A DNA stretch of 64,000 bases. Source: Coprosoma sp963660615. GTDB taxonomy: Bacteria > Bacillota_I > Bacilli_A > RF39 > UBA660. How positions within the stretch are numbered: the first letter of the stretch is position 1; each line of letters opens with the position of its first letter. Under the pieces are notes generated by a model that did not search any database, had not been told where the DNA came from, and saw only the letters and a list, made by a program, of their open reading frames with translations. Shown in pieces: positions 35,193-43,884 of the stretch. The position numbers and the translations under genes were made by a program. The stretch covers positions 11,443-75,442 of the forward strand of contig CAVKYE010000006.1 in NCBI GenBank assembly GCA_963660615.1, in the 5' to 3' direction.

Positions 35193-35890
35193 GACGTTAT
35201 CAAACTTATTTGTGATACCTTCCATTTTTTATTTTCTTTTACCATTTTAAAATCATATGGATCACTATCTTTTACCTTAGTACATGTAATACTAGGAACC
35301 GTCTGTCCTTCTTGAACACAAGATGTATCATAGTTCGTATTTACAACCTTAAAATGTAATTCAGTCTCACTGGAACTTATTAAAGATAAAGTAGCCTCTT
35401 TAAAGAAATAATTATCAATCTTATCCTTTAATATATAATAAACATCATCAATACTTGATATAAACCCACTTGGAAGAAGAATATTATTATTTATAAAATC
35501 ATCCGTAAAATTGTTTGAAATAGCCTCACCATAATTACTAATCACACTTATTTGAGAATTTGGTGTATAAGTTTTTACATTAAATTCATTTAATTTATCA
35601 ATTAACGACTGATCCGTTAATATAATATCTTTAGTTTTTGTCATATTATAAAGTTTATCTATATCAGACTTTGTATTCGTAATCGTAGCCACCGCAATAT
35701 AATATTTTTCCTTGCCAAGCTTAATAGCATCATCCTCACTTAAAGTATCATCTTTAGTTTTAGAAGTAATTTCCTTTTCAGTCTTACCGGGCTCCACAAT
35801 TAAATATTTATCAATTAACACATAAGCGAATATAGCCACCAATAATAATACAAATGTCACCATCATCGATAAATTACTTTCTTTTTCCAT
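35189..35890 (-). CDS. Membrane-anchored hypothetical protein
   Basis: A 233-residue protein with one N-terminal membrane helix (about residues 9-27) and an extracellular part of about 200 residues. I do not recognise the domain; the final 40 residues (LHFKVVNTNYDTSC then a second Cys before KVKDSDPYDFKMVKENKKWK) look like a small NTF2-like or lipoprotein-type fold. It lies between ftsK and the CYTH gene with overlaps at both ends, so all three are one transcription unit. Confidence 0.5.
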   Translation of the reverse strand: MEKESNLSMMVTFVLLLVAIFAYVLIDKYLIVEPGKTEKEITSKTKDDTLSEDDAIKLGKEKYYIAVATITNTKSDIDKLYNMTKTKDIILTDQSLIDKLNEFNVKTYTPNSQISVISNYGEAISNNFTDDFINNNILLPSGFISSIDDVYYILKDKIDNYFFKEATLSLISSSETELHFKVVNTNYDTSCVQEGQTVPSITCTKVKDSDPYDFKMVKENKKWKVSQISLITS

Positions 35891-38088
35891 TATTCATCAT
35901 CCTTTTTTTCCATTTTCACTAGGACTTCTCTTGGCTTAGAACCATTATGAGGACCAACAATTCCTCTTTCCTCCAAAAGATCTAAACATCTAGCAGCTCT
36001 ATTATACCCTAAACGAAACCTTCTTTGCAAAAGTGAAGCACTAGCCTTGCCTTGCGTAATTACAAACTCCACAATTTCATTATATAATGGTTCTTCATAA
36101 TCATCCTCAACCATCGTAGTCGCACCCTTATCCTCTTCAGATATCGTCAAAGTTGTATCATACTGAGCCTTTTGCTGAGTAATCGTATAATCAGCAACCG
36201 CCTTTATCTCATCATCACTTATAAAATTTCCTTGAACCCTTAAAGGAATATTCTCCCCTTGAGGTTTTAATAACATGTCACCTTTACCAAGTAACTTTTC
36301 AGCTCCAGACATATCAAGAATCGTTCTCGAATCAATACTACTTGAAACAGCAAATGATATTCTAGACGGAATATTAGCCTTTACAACACCAGTTATAACA
36401 TCCGTACTAGGTCTTTGAGTCGCCACAATCAAATGAATTCCAGCTGCCCTTGCCATCTGAGTTATTCTCATAATAGAATCCTCTACCTCTTTTGCCGCAA
36501 CTAACATCAAATCAGCAAGTTCGTCAATTATAACAACAATATATGGTAATGGTTTTATCTTTTCACCCTCATCAAGTTCCTCATTCTTTTTATTTACATA
36601 AGCGTTATAACCAGCAATATTCTTAGTTTTACTAGCCTCAAACATATCATATCTATCTTCCATCATCTTAACAATCTTTTGCAAAACAATATTAGCCTTT
36701 TTAGGATCCGTTACAACTGGCGTAAGCAAATGCGGAACTCCATTATACATAGAAAGTTCAACCTTTTTAGGATCCACCAAAACAAGCTTTACCTCATTAG
36801 GTTTACTACGCATTAAAAGTGATACAATCATGCTATTAATACATACCGATTTACCAGAACCAGTAGAACCTGCAACTAACAAATGAGGAGTCTTATCAAT
36901 CTCACACCAAATAGGATTACCCATTATACTTCGGCCTAAAGCCACCAAAAGCTTACTATTATCCTTTGACTTTGGAACCTCTTCTAATATTTCCCTTATT
37001 GATACAGGACTTATCACCTTATTAGGTAGTTCCACCCCAACAGTCTTTTTACCAGGAATTGGAGCTTGAATTCTTACATCCTTAGCCCCAAGTTCCAAAG
37101 CAATCTCCTTATTAATACCAGTTACCTTTGACACCTTAGTTCCCGATTTAATCTCAAGTTCATATTGCGTTACCGCAGGACCTATATTAGCCGCAACAAC
37201 CTTTCCCTCAATACCAAAATCCTTCAAAACCTTCTCTAACTCAACAACACACTTTTTAACGCCTTCTTGATTTTCCTTTGCATTTACCTTCTTAGATTTT
37301 TTTAATAAATTTATAGATGGCTTAGTATACCCACTATCATCATATCTTACCTCAGGTTTTACAGCAACATTTTCTTCTTTTTTAACATCCTCAGGTCTAA
37401 CTTTTTCTAAATCATCAATCGAAGAAATAACAACCTTACTATCTTTCTCCTCTTCATATTTTTCCTCAGCCTCTTTCGCCGCTTCCTCAGCCTTCAAATT
37501 AGCCCGTCTCTCTTTAGCTTCCTTACTCTTTTCCTTAATAAAAGTTACCACATCATATATAGATATACCAGTAAACATGATAGTCCCACAAATAATAAGC
37601 GCAAAACAGACAACTTCCGTTCCATGAATAGTTAAAAGGTTTACAAATAAAACCCCAAGTAAAGCTCCAATAATACCGCCACCTTGAAGAACAGTATTTC
37701 CTTTAATAAATCCCATTAAATTATTAATAGTTTCCTTAATAACATCAAAATTTTCTATTCCATGTTTACTAAGCGACTCAATATAACCAATATGAGATAA
37801 TATTAGTATTCCCAAAATAAGTATATATAAACCTATAAGTCTTGATGTCAAAAAATCAGGCATCTCTCTTTTTACAATCATATATCCACCAATAACACCA
37901 ATAACTATTAAAAGGGGAACATACCACACCCCAACTATAAAGGCCGCAAAACCTTTTATAATATCAGCAACCACCCCAAAAGGACAGCACCCTATTATCG
38001 CAATTAATATTAATCCTATTCCCTTTAACTCCACACTATAAGATGGCTTTTGCTTAGCAGCAGTCTTTCTCGTCTTCTTTTTAGCCAT
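35890..38088 (-). CDS. ftsK: DNA translocase FtsK/SpoIIIE
   Basis: A 732-residue septal DNA pump. The N-terminal 180 residues hold four membrane helices; an acidic/Lys-rich linker (190-270) follows. The motor domain has Walker A VAGSTGSGKSVCINSM and Walker B IVVIIDELADLM, with ATQRPS typical of FtsK. The C-terminal gamma winged helix (GKASASLLQRRFRLGYNRAA) would read the orienting KOPS/SRS sequences. In a spore former it may serve as SpoIIIE to move the chromosome into the forespore. Start ATG 38088 has AGGAGG upstream. Confidence 0.95.
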   Translation of the reverse strand: MAKKKTRKTAAKQKPSYSVELKGIGLILIAIIGCCPFGVVADIIKGFAAFIVGVWYVPLLIVIGVIGGYMIVKREMPDFLTSRLIGLYILILGILILSHIGYIESLSKHGIENFDVIKETINNLMGFIKGNTVLQGGGIIGALLGVLFVNLLTIHGTEVVCFALIICGTIMFTGISIYDVVTFIKEKSKEAKERRANLKAEEAAKEAEEKYEEEKDSKVVISSIDDLEKVRPEDVKKEENVAVKPEVRYDDSGYTKPSINLLKKSKKVNAKENQEGVKKCVVELEKVLKDFGIEGKVVAANIGPAVTQYELEIKSGTKVSKVTGINKEIALELGAKDVRIQAPIPGKKTVGVELPNKVISPVSIREILEEVPKSKDNSKLLVALGRSIMGNPIWCEIDKTPHLLVAGSTGSGKSVCINSMIVSLLMRSKPNEVKLVLVDPKKVELSMYNGVPHLLTPVVTDPKKANIVLQKIVKMMEDRYDMFEASKTKNIAGYNAYVNKKNEELDEGEKIKPLPYIVVIIDELADLMLVAAKEVEDSIMRITQMARAAGIHLIVATQRPSTDVITGVVKANIPSRISFAVSSSIDSRTILDMSGAEKLLGKGDMLLKPQGENIPLRVQGNFISDDEIKAVADYTITQQKAQYDTTLTISEEDKGATTMVEDDYEEPLYNEIVEFVITQGKASASLLQRRFRLGYNRAARCLDLLEERGIVGPHNGSKPREVLVKMEKKDDE

Positions 38089-38251
38089 GTTTACCTCCTT
38101 TATCTTCTATAAAATTATACCATAGTTTCATTATCTTTTCCAAAGAAAAAAACTAAATTATTTATAATTTAAACCTTGTTTACACTCATTTTTTGCCATT
38201 ATAAATGTATAACACATAGACATACACTATTTCAGTCAAACAAACAACACC

Positions 38252-38284
38252 AAAAAAACAAGAAATCAATAAAAATCTCTTGTT
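38252..38284 (-). terminator. Second terminator between the small RNA and ftsK
   Basis: On the minus strand AACAAGA and TCTTGTT enclose an AT-rich loop, followed by a T run. It backs up the terminator at 38291-38329. Confidence 0.7.
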
Positions 38285-38290
38285 AAACAA

Positions 38291-38407
38291 AAAAAGCATC
38301 TAACTCATCACAAAAGTGACTTGTTAGATACCCCCACCATATACGACACATTTGACCCACCACAATCAAATGCATCCACCCTATGCAAGCAAGTAAACTT
38401 GCCTGCA
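38291..38407 (-). ncRNA. Candidate small RNA between the PBP gene and ftsK
   Basis: An independent transcript of about 115 bases on the minus strand. It starts at about 38407, right after an extended -10 promoter, with a perfect 10-bp hairpin (38384-38407, loop TTTA). A second 8-bp hairpin (38348-38373) displays a G-rich loop TTGTGGTGGG. A terminator hairpin (ATCTAAC/GTTAGAT, 38298-38329, T run to 38291) ends it. Three G-rich single-stranded blocks (GGGTGG, GGTGGG, GGTGGGGG) lie between or in the stems. No ORF with a ribosome site is visible. It does not match SRP RNA, 6S, RNase P or tmRNA features I know. Confidence 0.6.
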
Positions 38408-38412
38408 AATTA

Positions 38413-38442
38413 ATTATAGCACATTAAGAAAACTTTTTTCAA
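38413..38442 (-). promoter_or_regulatory. Promoter of the candidate small RNA
   Basis: On the minus strand TTGAAA (38442-38437), an 18-base spacer and TATAAT (38418-38413), with the extended -10 TG at the right place (TGCTATAAT). Confidence 0.75.
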
Positions 38443-38452
38443 ACATTCACTT

Positions 38453-40636
38453 CTAGTTATCACTAATTTCATCATACTTCTCAGAAAGTTTAATTTTAAC
38501 AGTTGCCCCAGATACATCACTACCAGCAGAAACGCTCTGTTCACTAACATATCCATAGCCTTCAAGTTCATACTTATATCCCAAAGCCTTCATAAGATAT
38601 ATAACCTCAGACCTAGAATATCCCTTCAAATCAGGCATTTTATTCTCACCACCATTAGTAATTAAAAATACTTTATCATACGAAAGAACCGTTTCACCTT
38701 TCTCTGGATACTGACTAATGACCTTATCACCATCACCTATAATAACCGGAACAACACCATTTGAAGTAAGCTCATCACGCACACTAGCAATATCCTTATT
38801 AACATACGAAGAAAGTTTAAGCGATTTAATATTACTACTATTACTAGTCGTTGTAAACATGTTCTTATACTTAGCAATATTCTTCATCAAACTATTAACC
38901 GCATCACTAACAACAACCGTAGCGCCAACATTAGGCTTTTTAACTGCTGCATAAATAATTATCTCTGGATCATCCTTAGGATACATACCCGCAAAAGAAT
39001 AAACATATGCATTATCGCCTTTCAAATAGCCACCCTTAGAAGAAGCAATTTGAGCCGTACCAGTTTTACCAATAACATCAAAGCCCTCAATCATATATCT
39101 TTTACCAGTAGCCGAAGGATCATCACTATTAACAACATTATACATAAGTTCTTTTATTTTATTTACCGTATTTTGACTAACAATCCTCTCACTACTTTCA
39201 ACTTTTCTTTTATAAGTAGTCTTACCAGTATTTGGATTAACAATCTTCTTAACAATATGTGGCGTAAGCGCTTTACCATTATTAGAAATAATTGTAAGAG
39301 CCTTAAGATGCTGAATAACCGTCGTATTTATACCTTGACCAAACGCCGCATTAGCCACCTCAACAGGATACTTAAAACCTAAAGTACCACTAGTCTCTCT
39401 AGCTAAATCAACGCCCGTAGTCTTACCAAAACCATACTTATTATAACAATCCTTCAAATCATTCTTATCAATAAATTTGCCAATCATACTACTAACACCA
39501 ACATTGCTAGAATACTCAAAACCTTTATCAAAAGTAATTGTACCCCATCCAGTATTATTCCAATCCTTAATAGTTGCATCCGCAATTACAATATTACCAG
39601 ATTTAAAAGTATCACTGCCATTATAAGTGCCCTTTTCCATCGCACACATATAAGTAAATATTTTCATCGTACTACCAGGCTCAAACGCATTAGAAACAAG
39701 CAAATTCTCATAATTCTTAATATCTCTTGTGTTAGGATTAAAAGAAGGCGTAGAAGCCGACGCTAAAATATCACCAGTCTTCGCATCCATAACCGATATT
39801 ATAGCCCACTCAGGATCATACTTTTCACTAATACCCTTAACCTCAGTTTCCGTAAACCTTTGAATACTAGAGTCTAACGTCAAATAAATATCCTTACCAT
39901 CAATCGCATCAATCTTAGTCTCCGCCGTATCAGGAATCTTATACCCAAGCCTATCTTGTTGATACTGCTGATACCCATCAGTACCTTTAAGCAAATCATC
40001 AAATTTAGCCTCAATACCAAGTTCACCATCAATCGATGTAGTTACCTTACCATCAGAAGAAACCTTTTCATTAGTCTTCGCATATCCCAAAATATAAGAA
40101 GCAAAATCACCATTAGGATAATATCTTTTATAATTTTCCGTAAAATCAATACCAGGTAAATCAAGATTTTCAATCTCCGACTTTTTAAGTTCCGTAATAT
40201 TCTTACCAGCCGTTCCAAGTTCAACTTGATATTTAGACTCTTCCCTTCCTTTAGTAAGCCTAGATTTAATATCCGCTTCATCCGCACCTAAAACATTCGC
40301 AAGTTTCTTAGCCGTATCATCAATATCCTTAACATAATCTATCTTACTACCAGTTTTACGACTCTTATCCAAATAAGCCACCAAAGTATAAGATGTAACA
40401 TTATGAGCCAAAACATCACCAACACTATCATAAATAGTTCCCCTTTTAGCCGTCAAAACCCTAGAAACCGTATTACGATTAGAAGCAAACTTTTGAATAT
40501 CGTGTCCATTTACAGATGGTGACAAAGCCAAATAACAATACCTGCCAAACAAAATAAGAATACAAAGAAAAAAAGCAAAAAAAACCTTTCGCGGAAATTT
40601 CCAACCACTATTTTTCTGCCCTTTTCCTTTCATCAT
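38453..40636 (-). CDS. Class B penicillin-binding protein with PASTA domains (division transpeptidase)
   Basis: A 727-residue septal transpeptidase that cross-links peptidoglycan. One N-terminal membrane helix (about 20-40), a dimerisation domain with TAKRGTIYDSVGDVLA, then the transpeptidase: SxxK in FEPGSTMKIF, SxN in EYSSNVG and KTG in IGKTGTAQIA. Two C-terminal PASTA domains (about 600-720; KMPDLKGYSRSEVIYLMKA is the second). Position in mraZ-rsmH-ftsL-pbp identifies it as the PBP2B/FtsI-type enzyme. The start is one of two ATGs (40636 or 40633) after GAGGTG. Confidence 0.93.
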   Translation of the reverse strand: MMKGKGQKNSGWKFPRKVFFAFFLCILILFGRYCYLALSPSVNGHDIQKFASNRNTVSRVLTAKRGTIYDSVGDVLAHNVTSYTLVAYLDKSRKTGSKIDYVKDIDDTAKKLANVLGADEADIKSRLTKGREESKYQVELGTAGKNITELKKSEIENLDLPGIDFTENYKRYYPNGDFASYILGYAKTNEKVSSDGKVTTSIDGELGIEAKFDDLLKGTDGYQQYQQDRLGYKIPDTAETKIDAIDGKDIYLTLDSSIQRFTETEVKGISEKYDPEWAIISVMDAKTGDILASASTPSFNPNTRDIKNYENLLVSNAFEPGSTMKIFTYMCAMEKGTYNGSDTFKSGNIVIADATIKDWNNTGWGTITFDKGFEYSSNVGVSSMIGKFIDKNDLKDCYNKYGFGKTTGVDLARETSGTLGFKYPVEVANAAFGQGINTTVIQHLKALTIISNNGKALTPHIVKKIVNPNTGKTTYKRKVESSERIVSQNTVNKIKELMYNVVNSDDPSATGKRYMIEGFDVIGKTGTAQIASSKGGYLKGDNAYVYSFAGMYPKDDPEIIIYAAVKKPNVGATVVVSDAVNSLMKNIAKYKNMFTTTSNSSNIKSLKLSSYVNKDIASVRDELTSNGVVPVIIGDGDKVISQYPEKGETVLSYDKVFLITNGGENKMPDLKGYSRSEVIYLMKALGYKYELEGYGYVSEQSVSAGSDVSGATVKIKLSEKYDEISDN

Positions 40637-40643
40637 AAACACC

Positions 40644-40940
40644 TCATTCATCAACAACTATAATATTATCATTATTATAAGCAAGACCCATCTCACCAAC
40701 AACACTCTTAACATTCTCAAAAGAAGTAAGTTCACTAACCTTCATTGACAAACTCTCATTAGTCTTCTTTTGCTCTTCAATTTTTCCCTTAGTCTCCTCA
40801 ATACTCATCTTCATCTCACTAATAGAAGCCCCACAAAAAGTCTTAATGCCTAAAGAAAACACAAAAGCAAACACAATCATCATATAAAGAATTCGCTCAC
40901 CTCTAGTAATTCCACCCTTTTTTACTCTTTTTTTCGCCAT
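40644..40940 (-). CDS. ftsL: Cell division protein FtsL-like
   Basis: A 98-residue bitopic protein: basic N-terminus (AKKRVKKGG), one membrane helix (about 17-36) and an extracellular coiled coil (EMKMSIEETKGKIEEQKK) ending near FENVKSVVGEMGL. Size, topology and position between rsmH and the division PBP identify FtsL, a partner of DivIC. ATG 40940 is 8 bases after GAGG. Confidence 0.85.
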   Translation of the reverse strand: MAKKRVKKGGITRGERILYMMIVFAFVFSLGIKTFCGASISEMKMSIEETKGKIEEQKKTNESLSMKVSELTSFENVKSVVGEMGLAYNNDNIIVVDE

Positions 40941-40942
40941 AA

Positions 40943-41857
40943 TCAAAGCCTCTTTTCTATAACTCTAAGCCTCGCACTACGAGACCTTGGATTAATCTCA
41001 ATTTCCGTAGAAGAAGGAGAAACATTCGCCAAAACATTAAACCTAGGCTGATATTCCAAAGGAATAACTGGAAGGTCCTTAAGTTCAGAAGGAACCATAC
41101 TTACCTTATTAAAAACCTGCTTACAAATTCTATCCTCTAAAGAATGAAAAGTAATCACACAAATTCTTCCACCCGGTTTAAGTATCTCTAAAGCATCATT
41201 CAAAGCCTTTTCAAAAACCTCTAACTCCTTATTAACACAAATCCTAATCGCCTGAAAACATTTTCTCGCTGGATGTCCAGCCCTTCTATATTTTTCAGGA
41301 ACATTTTCCTTAATAATTTCCGCAAGTTCAAGCGTCGTCTCAATATTCTTATTCTCACGATACTTAACAATCCCCTTCGCAATCATTTTCGCATACTTTT
41401 CCTCGCCATATTTGTAGAAAATACTGACAAGTGAAGAATAATCATAATTATTAACCACCTCATAAGCCGTAAACGAGTCATCTCTATTCATACGCATATC
41501 AAGAGGTGCATCCTTATGAAAACTAAAGCCACGCTCCGCATTATCAAGTTGAGGAGAAGAAACCCCTAAATCAAACAAAATACAGTCCGGCTGAACACCT
41601 CTTTTCAAAAGTTCCTCCTTCATATTAACAAAATTAGTATTAATAATTTCAAAATCAGAAGAAACTATAGAAAGTCTTTTAGAAGCAGACTCTATAGCCT
41701 CCTTATCCTGATCAAATGCATACAAAAATCCATTAGGTATTTTTTTTAAAATATTACTGCTGTGACCACCATACCCTAAAGTACAGTCAACAACCACACT
41801 ATCATCCTTCAAATTAAGCCAAAATATAGACTCATTAAGCAAAACACTAATATGCAT
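40943..41857 (-). CDS. rsmH: 16S rRNA (cytosine(1402)-N(4))-methyltransferase
   Basis: A 304-residue methyltransferase (MraW) acting on C1402 of 16S rRNA. Motifs: HISVLLNESI, VDCTLGYGGHS (SAM), DLGVSSPQLDNAERGFSF, DAPLDMRMN and the C-terminal FHSLEDRICKQVF and RSRSARLRVIEK. Full normal length. It follows mraZ by 8 bases; the ftsL start is 2 bases past its stop. Confidence 0.96.
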   Translation of the reverse strand: MHISVLLNESIFWLNLKDDSVVVDCTLGYGGHSSNILKKIPNGFLYAFDQDKEAIESASKRLSIVSSDFEIINTNFVNMKEELLKRGVQPDCILFDLGVSSPQLDNAERGFSFHKDAPLDMRMNRDDSFTAYEVVNNYDYSSLVSIFYKYGEEKYAKMIAKGIVKYRENKNIETTLELAEIIKENVPEKYRRAGHPARKCFQAIRICVNKELEVFEKALNDALEILKPGGRICVITFHSLEDRICKQVFNKVSMVPSELKDLPVIPLEYQPRFNVLANVSPSSTEIEINPRSRSARLRVIEKRL

Positions 41858-41865
41858 AAAACCTC

Positions 41866-42291
41866 CTAGATATTTGAAAACAAATTATCAGCCATCAAAG
41901 ACAAATTAGACTCATTCTCACTCATAAATAAATTCCATTTATCCTTATCCCAAATCTCAAGTCTATCCCCAACACCAATAATCACACAGTCTTTTTTTAA
42001 TCCAGCATAATTAATCAAAGGTGCCGAAATATTAATCCTTCCTTGCTTATCAAAATCGCCATTAATAGCCCCAGATAAGAAAAAGCGCATAAAATTACGA
42101 GCATCACGAACATTAGGTAATTCCTGATATTTCTTCACAATATCATTCCACACATCATTAGGATAAACAACCAAACAACCATCAAGCCCTCGAGTGACAA
42201 TAAAGCCAGCACCAAGTTCTTCTCTAATCTTAGCTGGAATAGTAAGTCTACCTTTATCATCAATTGCATGATGATACTCTCCTAAAAACAT
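41866..42291 (-). CDS. mraZ: Transcriptional regulator MraZ
   Basis: A 141-residue AbrB-like DNA-binding protein that heads the division and cell wall (dcw) cluster and represses it. Two SpoVT/AbrB-type halves: GEYHHAIDDKGRLTIPAKIRE and a second with GDFDKQGRINISAPLINYA. Start ATG 42291 follows GGTGATTTC. Just upstream lie tandem 10-bp GTGGG-type boxes that fit the known MraZ operator, so it probably autoregulates. Confidence 0.95.
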   Translation of the reverse strand: MFLGEYHHAIDDKGRLTIPAKIREELGAGFIVTRGLDGCLVVYPNDVWNDIVKKYQELPNVRDARNFMRFFLSGAINGDFDKQGRINISAPLINYAGLKKDCVIIGVGDRLEIWDKDKWNLFMSENESNLSLMADNLFSNI

Positions 42292-42294
42292 GAA

Positions 42295-42334
42295 ATCACC
42301 CACTTTCACCCACATTCTTACACTCTACACCACA
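42295..42334 (-). promoter_or_regulatory. MraZ operator: tandem 10-bp repeats
   Basis: On the minus strand four consecutive 10-bp units read TGTGGTGTAG, AGTGTAAGAA, TGTGGGTGAA and AGTGGGTGAT, the last two being perfect TGGGT-N5-TGGGT boxes. They span the region between the -10 and the mraZ start, including the ribosome site. Confidence 0.75.
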
Positions 42335-42363
42335 ATTTTACTATTAAAAAATTATTTTGTAAA
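42335..42363 (-). promoter_or_regulatory. Promoter of mraZ and the division cluster
   Basis: On the minus strand TTTACA (42363-42358), a 17-base spacer and TAAAAT (42340-42335). The transcription start would fall in the MraZ boxes. Confidence 0.65.
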
Positions 42364-42393
42364 GTATTTAAAAAACATTTCTAAAAAGTTTAC

Positions 42394-42414
42394 GTAAAAA
42401 AAGGCCTAAGCCTT
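42394..42414 (-). terminator. Terminator upstream of the mraZ promoter
   Basis: On the minus strand AAGGC, TTAG and GCCTT are followed by seven Ts. No known gene lies upstream on this strand, so it implies a short transcript, probably the 31-codon ORF next entry. Confidence 0.8.
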
Positions 42415-42501
42415 AAATATTTTTAATAAATTTATTTTTGCGAATAATCGTATAATAATAAACATATCACCCTCAGTCTTAAAACCACTAACAATATTCA
42501 C
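42406..42501 (-). CDS. Candidate small protein (31 aa) upstream of mraZ
   Basis: A 31-codon ORF starting at GTG 42501 with an ideal AGGAGG site 3 bases before it, and ending inside the terminator at 42394-42414. The product begins MNIVSGFKTEGDMF and its second half (IIIRLFAKINLLKIFKA) is an amphipathic basic helix that could lie on a membrane. The strong ribosome site plus its own terminator argue for a real gene; I recognise no family. Confidence 0.4.
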   Translation of the reverse strand: MNIVSGFKTEGDMFIIIRLFAKINLLKIFKA

Positions 42502-42594
42502 ACTACCTCCTAAAAAATCACCTCTATCAAAAACAAACCATATTGACACCCCCCATTTCCAAATGTATAATAATCTTAAGTAAAGGATGATAAA

Positions 42595-43449
42595 ATGGAC
42601 AAAATACTAATTGAAATAACAAATAAAGAAATACTCTTCTCATATTGTAATAAAGACATAACCGATATAACCAAACTAGAAGATGCAAACTCACTAGTTC
42701 TAACCGAAAACATAATCAAAGAAAACCATAAACAAATAAGCAAATACCTAAGTGAAAAAAACATAAACACCATCGCCGTAACCCACATATCCCTAATAAA
42801 AATTGCCATCCTTTTAACCTACCACTACCCCATATACGAAAACCTAATAATAAAAGAAAATGCTCCTTTAACCAAAGACATTGCCATAACCCTCATGCAT
42901 CCAAGCATGAAATACAAAATAATAAAATGCCATAGTCTTCCAAAAGAAGCCAAAAACCTCCTTGAACAAAAAGGACTTACAATCATAACTACAAATGCCC
43001 TTCCCTTCGAAAGCACCCTAATGCTTAAAAATAGTTTTAAAGCCTATAATGATATCGAAAAAAAAGAAATCCTAATCATCGACTTCCCCCTAAACAAATA
43101 TGACTTAGAAGACTTTAGCGAATTTCTACAAACAAACAAAAATCTAAAAACCATCGAATTAAAAAGTTACAATTATAATTCATTAGTAAAACTAATAAAA
43201 ATCCTAAACCAAAATAACAAACAAAAAATCACCATAAACATCTACGAAAAAGACGAAAATGTCTTCTTAGACCTAACAAATCTCAAACACTTAAAAAAGA
43301 AATACAAAATAAAACTAAAAATAATATATTCAAAAGAATACATCCAAAAAAACAGAAAAAAACAAATCATCAAAAACATAATAATCATATCATTAATAAT
43401 CACAATAGCAATAATCACATATTTCCTATTATTTCCCTATCAAAAATAA
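42595..43449 (+). CDS. Tail-anchored hypothetical protein
   Basis: A 284-residue protein I do not recognise. Most of it is cytosolic with alternating beta/alpha patterning; the C-terminus has a basic stretch followed by one membrane helix (about 260-279) and PYQK. It is one of the few resident plus-strand genes and is strikingly C-rich and G-poor. It is divergent from the mraZ region and ends at a bidirectional terminator. Confidence 0.5.
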   Translation: MDKILIEITNKEILFSYCNKDITDITKLEDANSLVLTENIIKENHKQISKYLSEKNINTIAVTHISLIKIAILLTYHYPIYENLIIKENAPLTKDIAITLMHPSMKYKIIKCHSLPKEAKNLLEQKGLTIITTNALPFESTLMLKNSFKAYNDIEKKEILIIDFPLNKYDLEDFSEFLQTNKNLKTIELKSYNYNSLVKLIKILNQNNKQKITINIYEKDENVFLDLTNLKHLKKKYKIKLKIIYSKEYIQKNRKKQIIKNIIIISLIITIAIITYFLLFPYQK

Positions 43450-43473
43450 AAAACTATCAATATTTTCCAAAAC

Positions 43474-43499
43474 AAAAAGAAGTCCATGGACCTCTTTTT
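43474..43499. terminator. Bidirectional terminator between convergent genes
   Basis: GAAGTCCATGGACCTC forms a hairpin flanked by A5 and T5 runs, so it works on both strands: for the tail-anchored protein gene (plus) and the YjcZ-like genes (minus). Confidence 0.85.
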
Positions 43500-43616
43500 C
43501 TAATAAATGTAAGAGCCTAATAAAATAGCTAACAAAATATATAAAACTAATATAATTAAATAACTAGAACTAGACTTTCCGCATGTATTACCACATACAT
43601 TTTCATTGCATGCCAT
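43500..43616 (-). CDS. YjcZ-like sporulation mini-protein (38 aa)
   Basis: A 38-residue ORF with GGGGG ribosome site 5 bases before ATG 43616. It begins MACNENVCGNTCGKSSSS, with three cysteines, and continues into a membrane helix YLIILVLYILLAILLGSYIY. The helix with its final SYIY closely resembles YjcZ-family sporulation proteins (usual LLIIVGAxYI). Together with the next gene it forms a two-gene operon. Confidence 0.8.
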   Translation of the reverse strand: MACNENVCGNTCGKSSSSYLIILVLYILLAILLGSYIY

Positions 43617-43639
43617 ATTTTACCCCCTTATCTAATGAC

Positions 43640-43723
43640 TTAAATATAAGCCCCAAGTATGATTATTAAAAGAATAAATAATACTAAAACGATAGCAGCG
43701 CCACTTACTCCTGAGTTACACAT
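43640..43723 (-). CDS. YjcZ-like sporulation mini-protein (27 aa)
   Basis: A 27-residue ORF (MCNSGVSGAAIVLVLFILLI then IILGAYI) with AGGAGG upstream. It is almost all one membrane helix and matches the short YjcZ family of hydrophobic sporulation proteins. It is 23 bases upstream of the 38-aa gene and follows a sigma-K-like promoter. Expected in the spore coat or membrane during late sporulation. Confidence 0.8.
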   Translation of the reverse strand: MCNSGVSGAAIVLVLFILLIIILGAYI

Positions 43724-43754
43724 ATAAATCATCCTCCTTTTTGTCTTTTCACAT

Positions 43755-43781
43755 TATTTTATGGAAAAATCAAATTTATGT
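43755..43781 (-). promoter_or_regulatory. Candidate sigma-K type promoter of the YjcZ-like genes
   Basis: On the minus strand AC (43781-43780), 16 bases and CATAAAATA (43763-43755) fit the sigma-K pattern AC-N16/17-CATANNNTA, 32 bases before the 27-aa gene start. The short -35 makes this only suggestive. Confidence 0.45.
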
Positions 43782-43884
43782 GATTACTAATATGAAAAAT
43801 AATTAAAAATTATTGTTTTTTATAGGAAAATTTGCTATTATTAATATGTATGAAAAAAATCACATACATGAAAGGAAGCATAAA

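Noticed and set aside
38291..38407. SRP RNA, 6S RNA or riboswitch identity for the small RNA
   Set aside because: The SRP GGAAG tetraloop/asymmetric loop sequence and the long 6S bulged stem are missing, and no known aptamer core is seen. The RNA ends in its own terminator well before ftsK.
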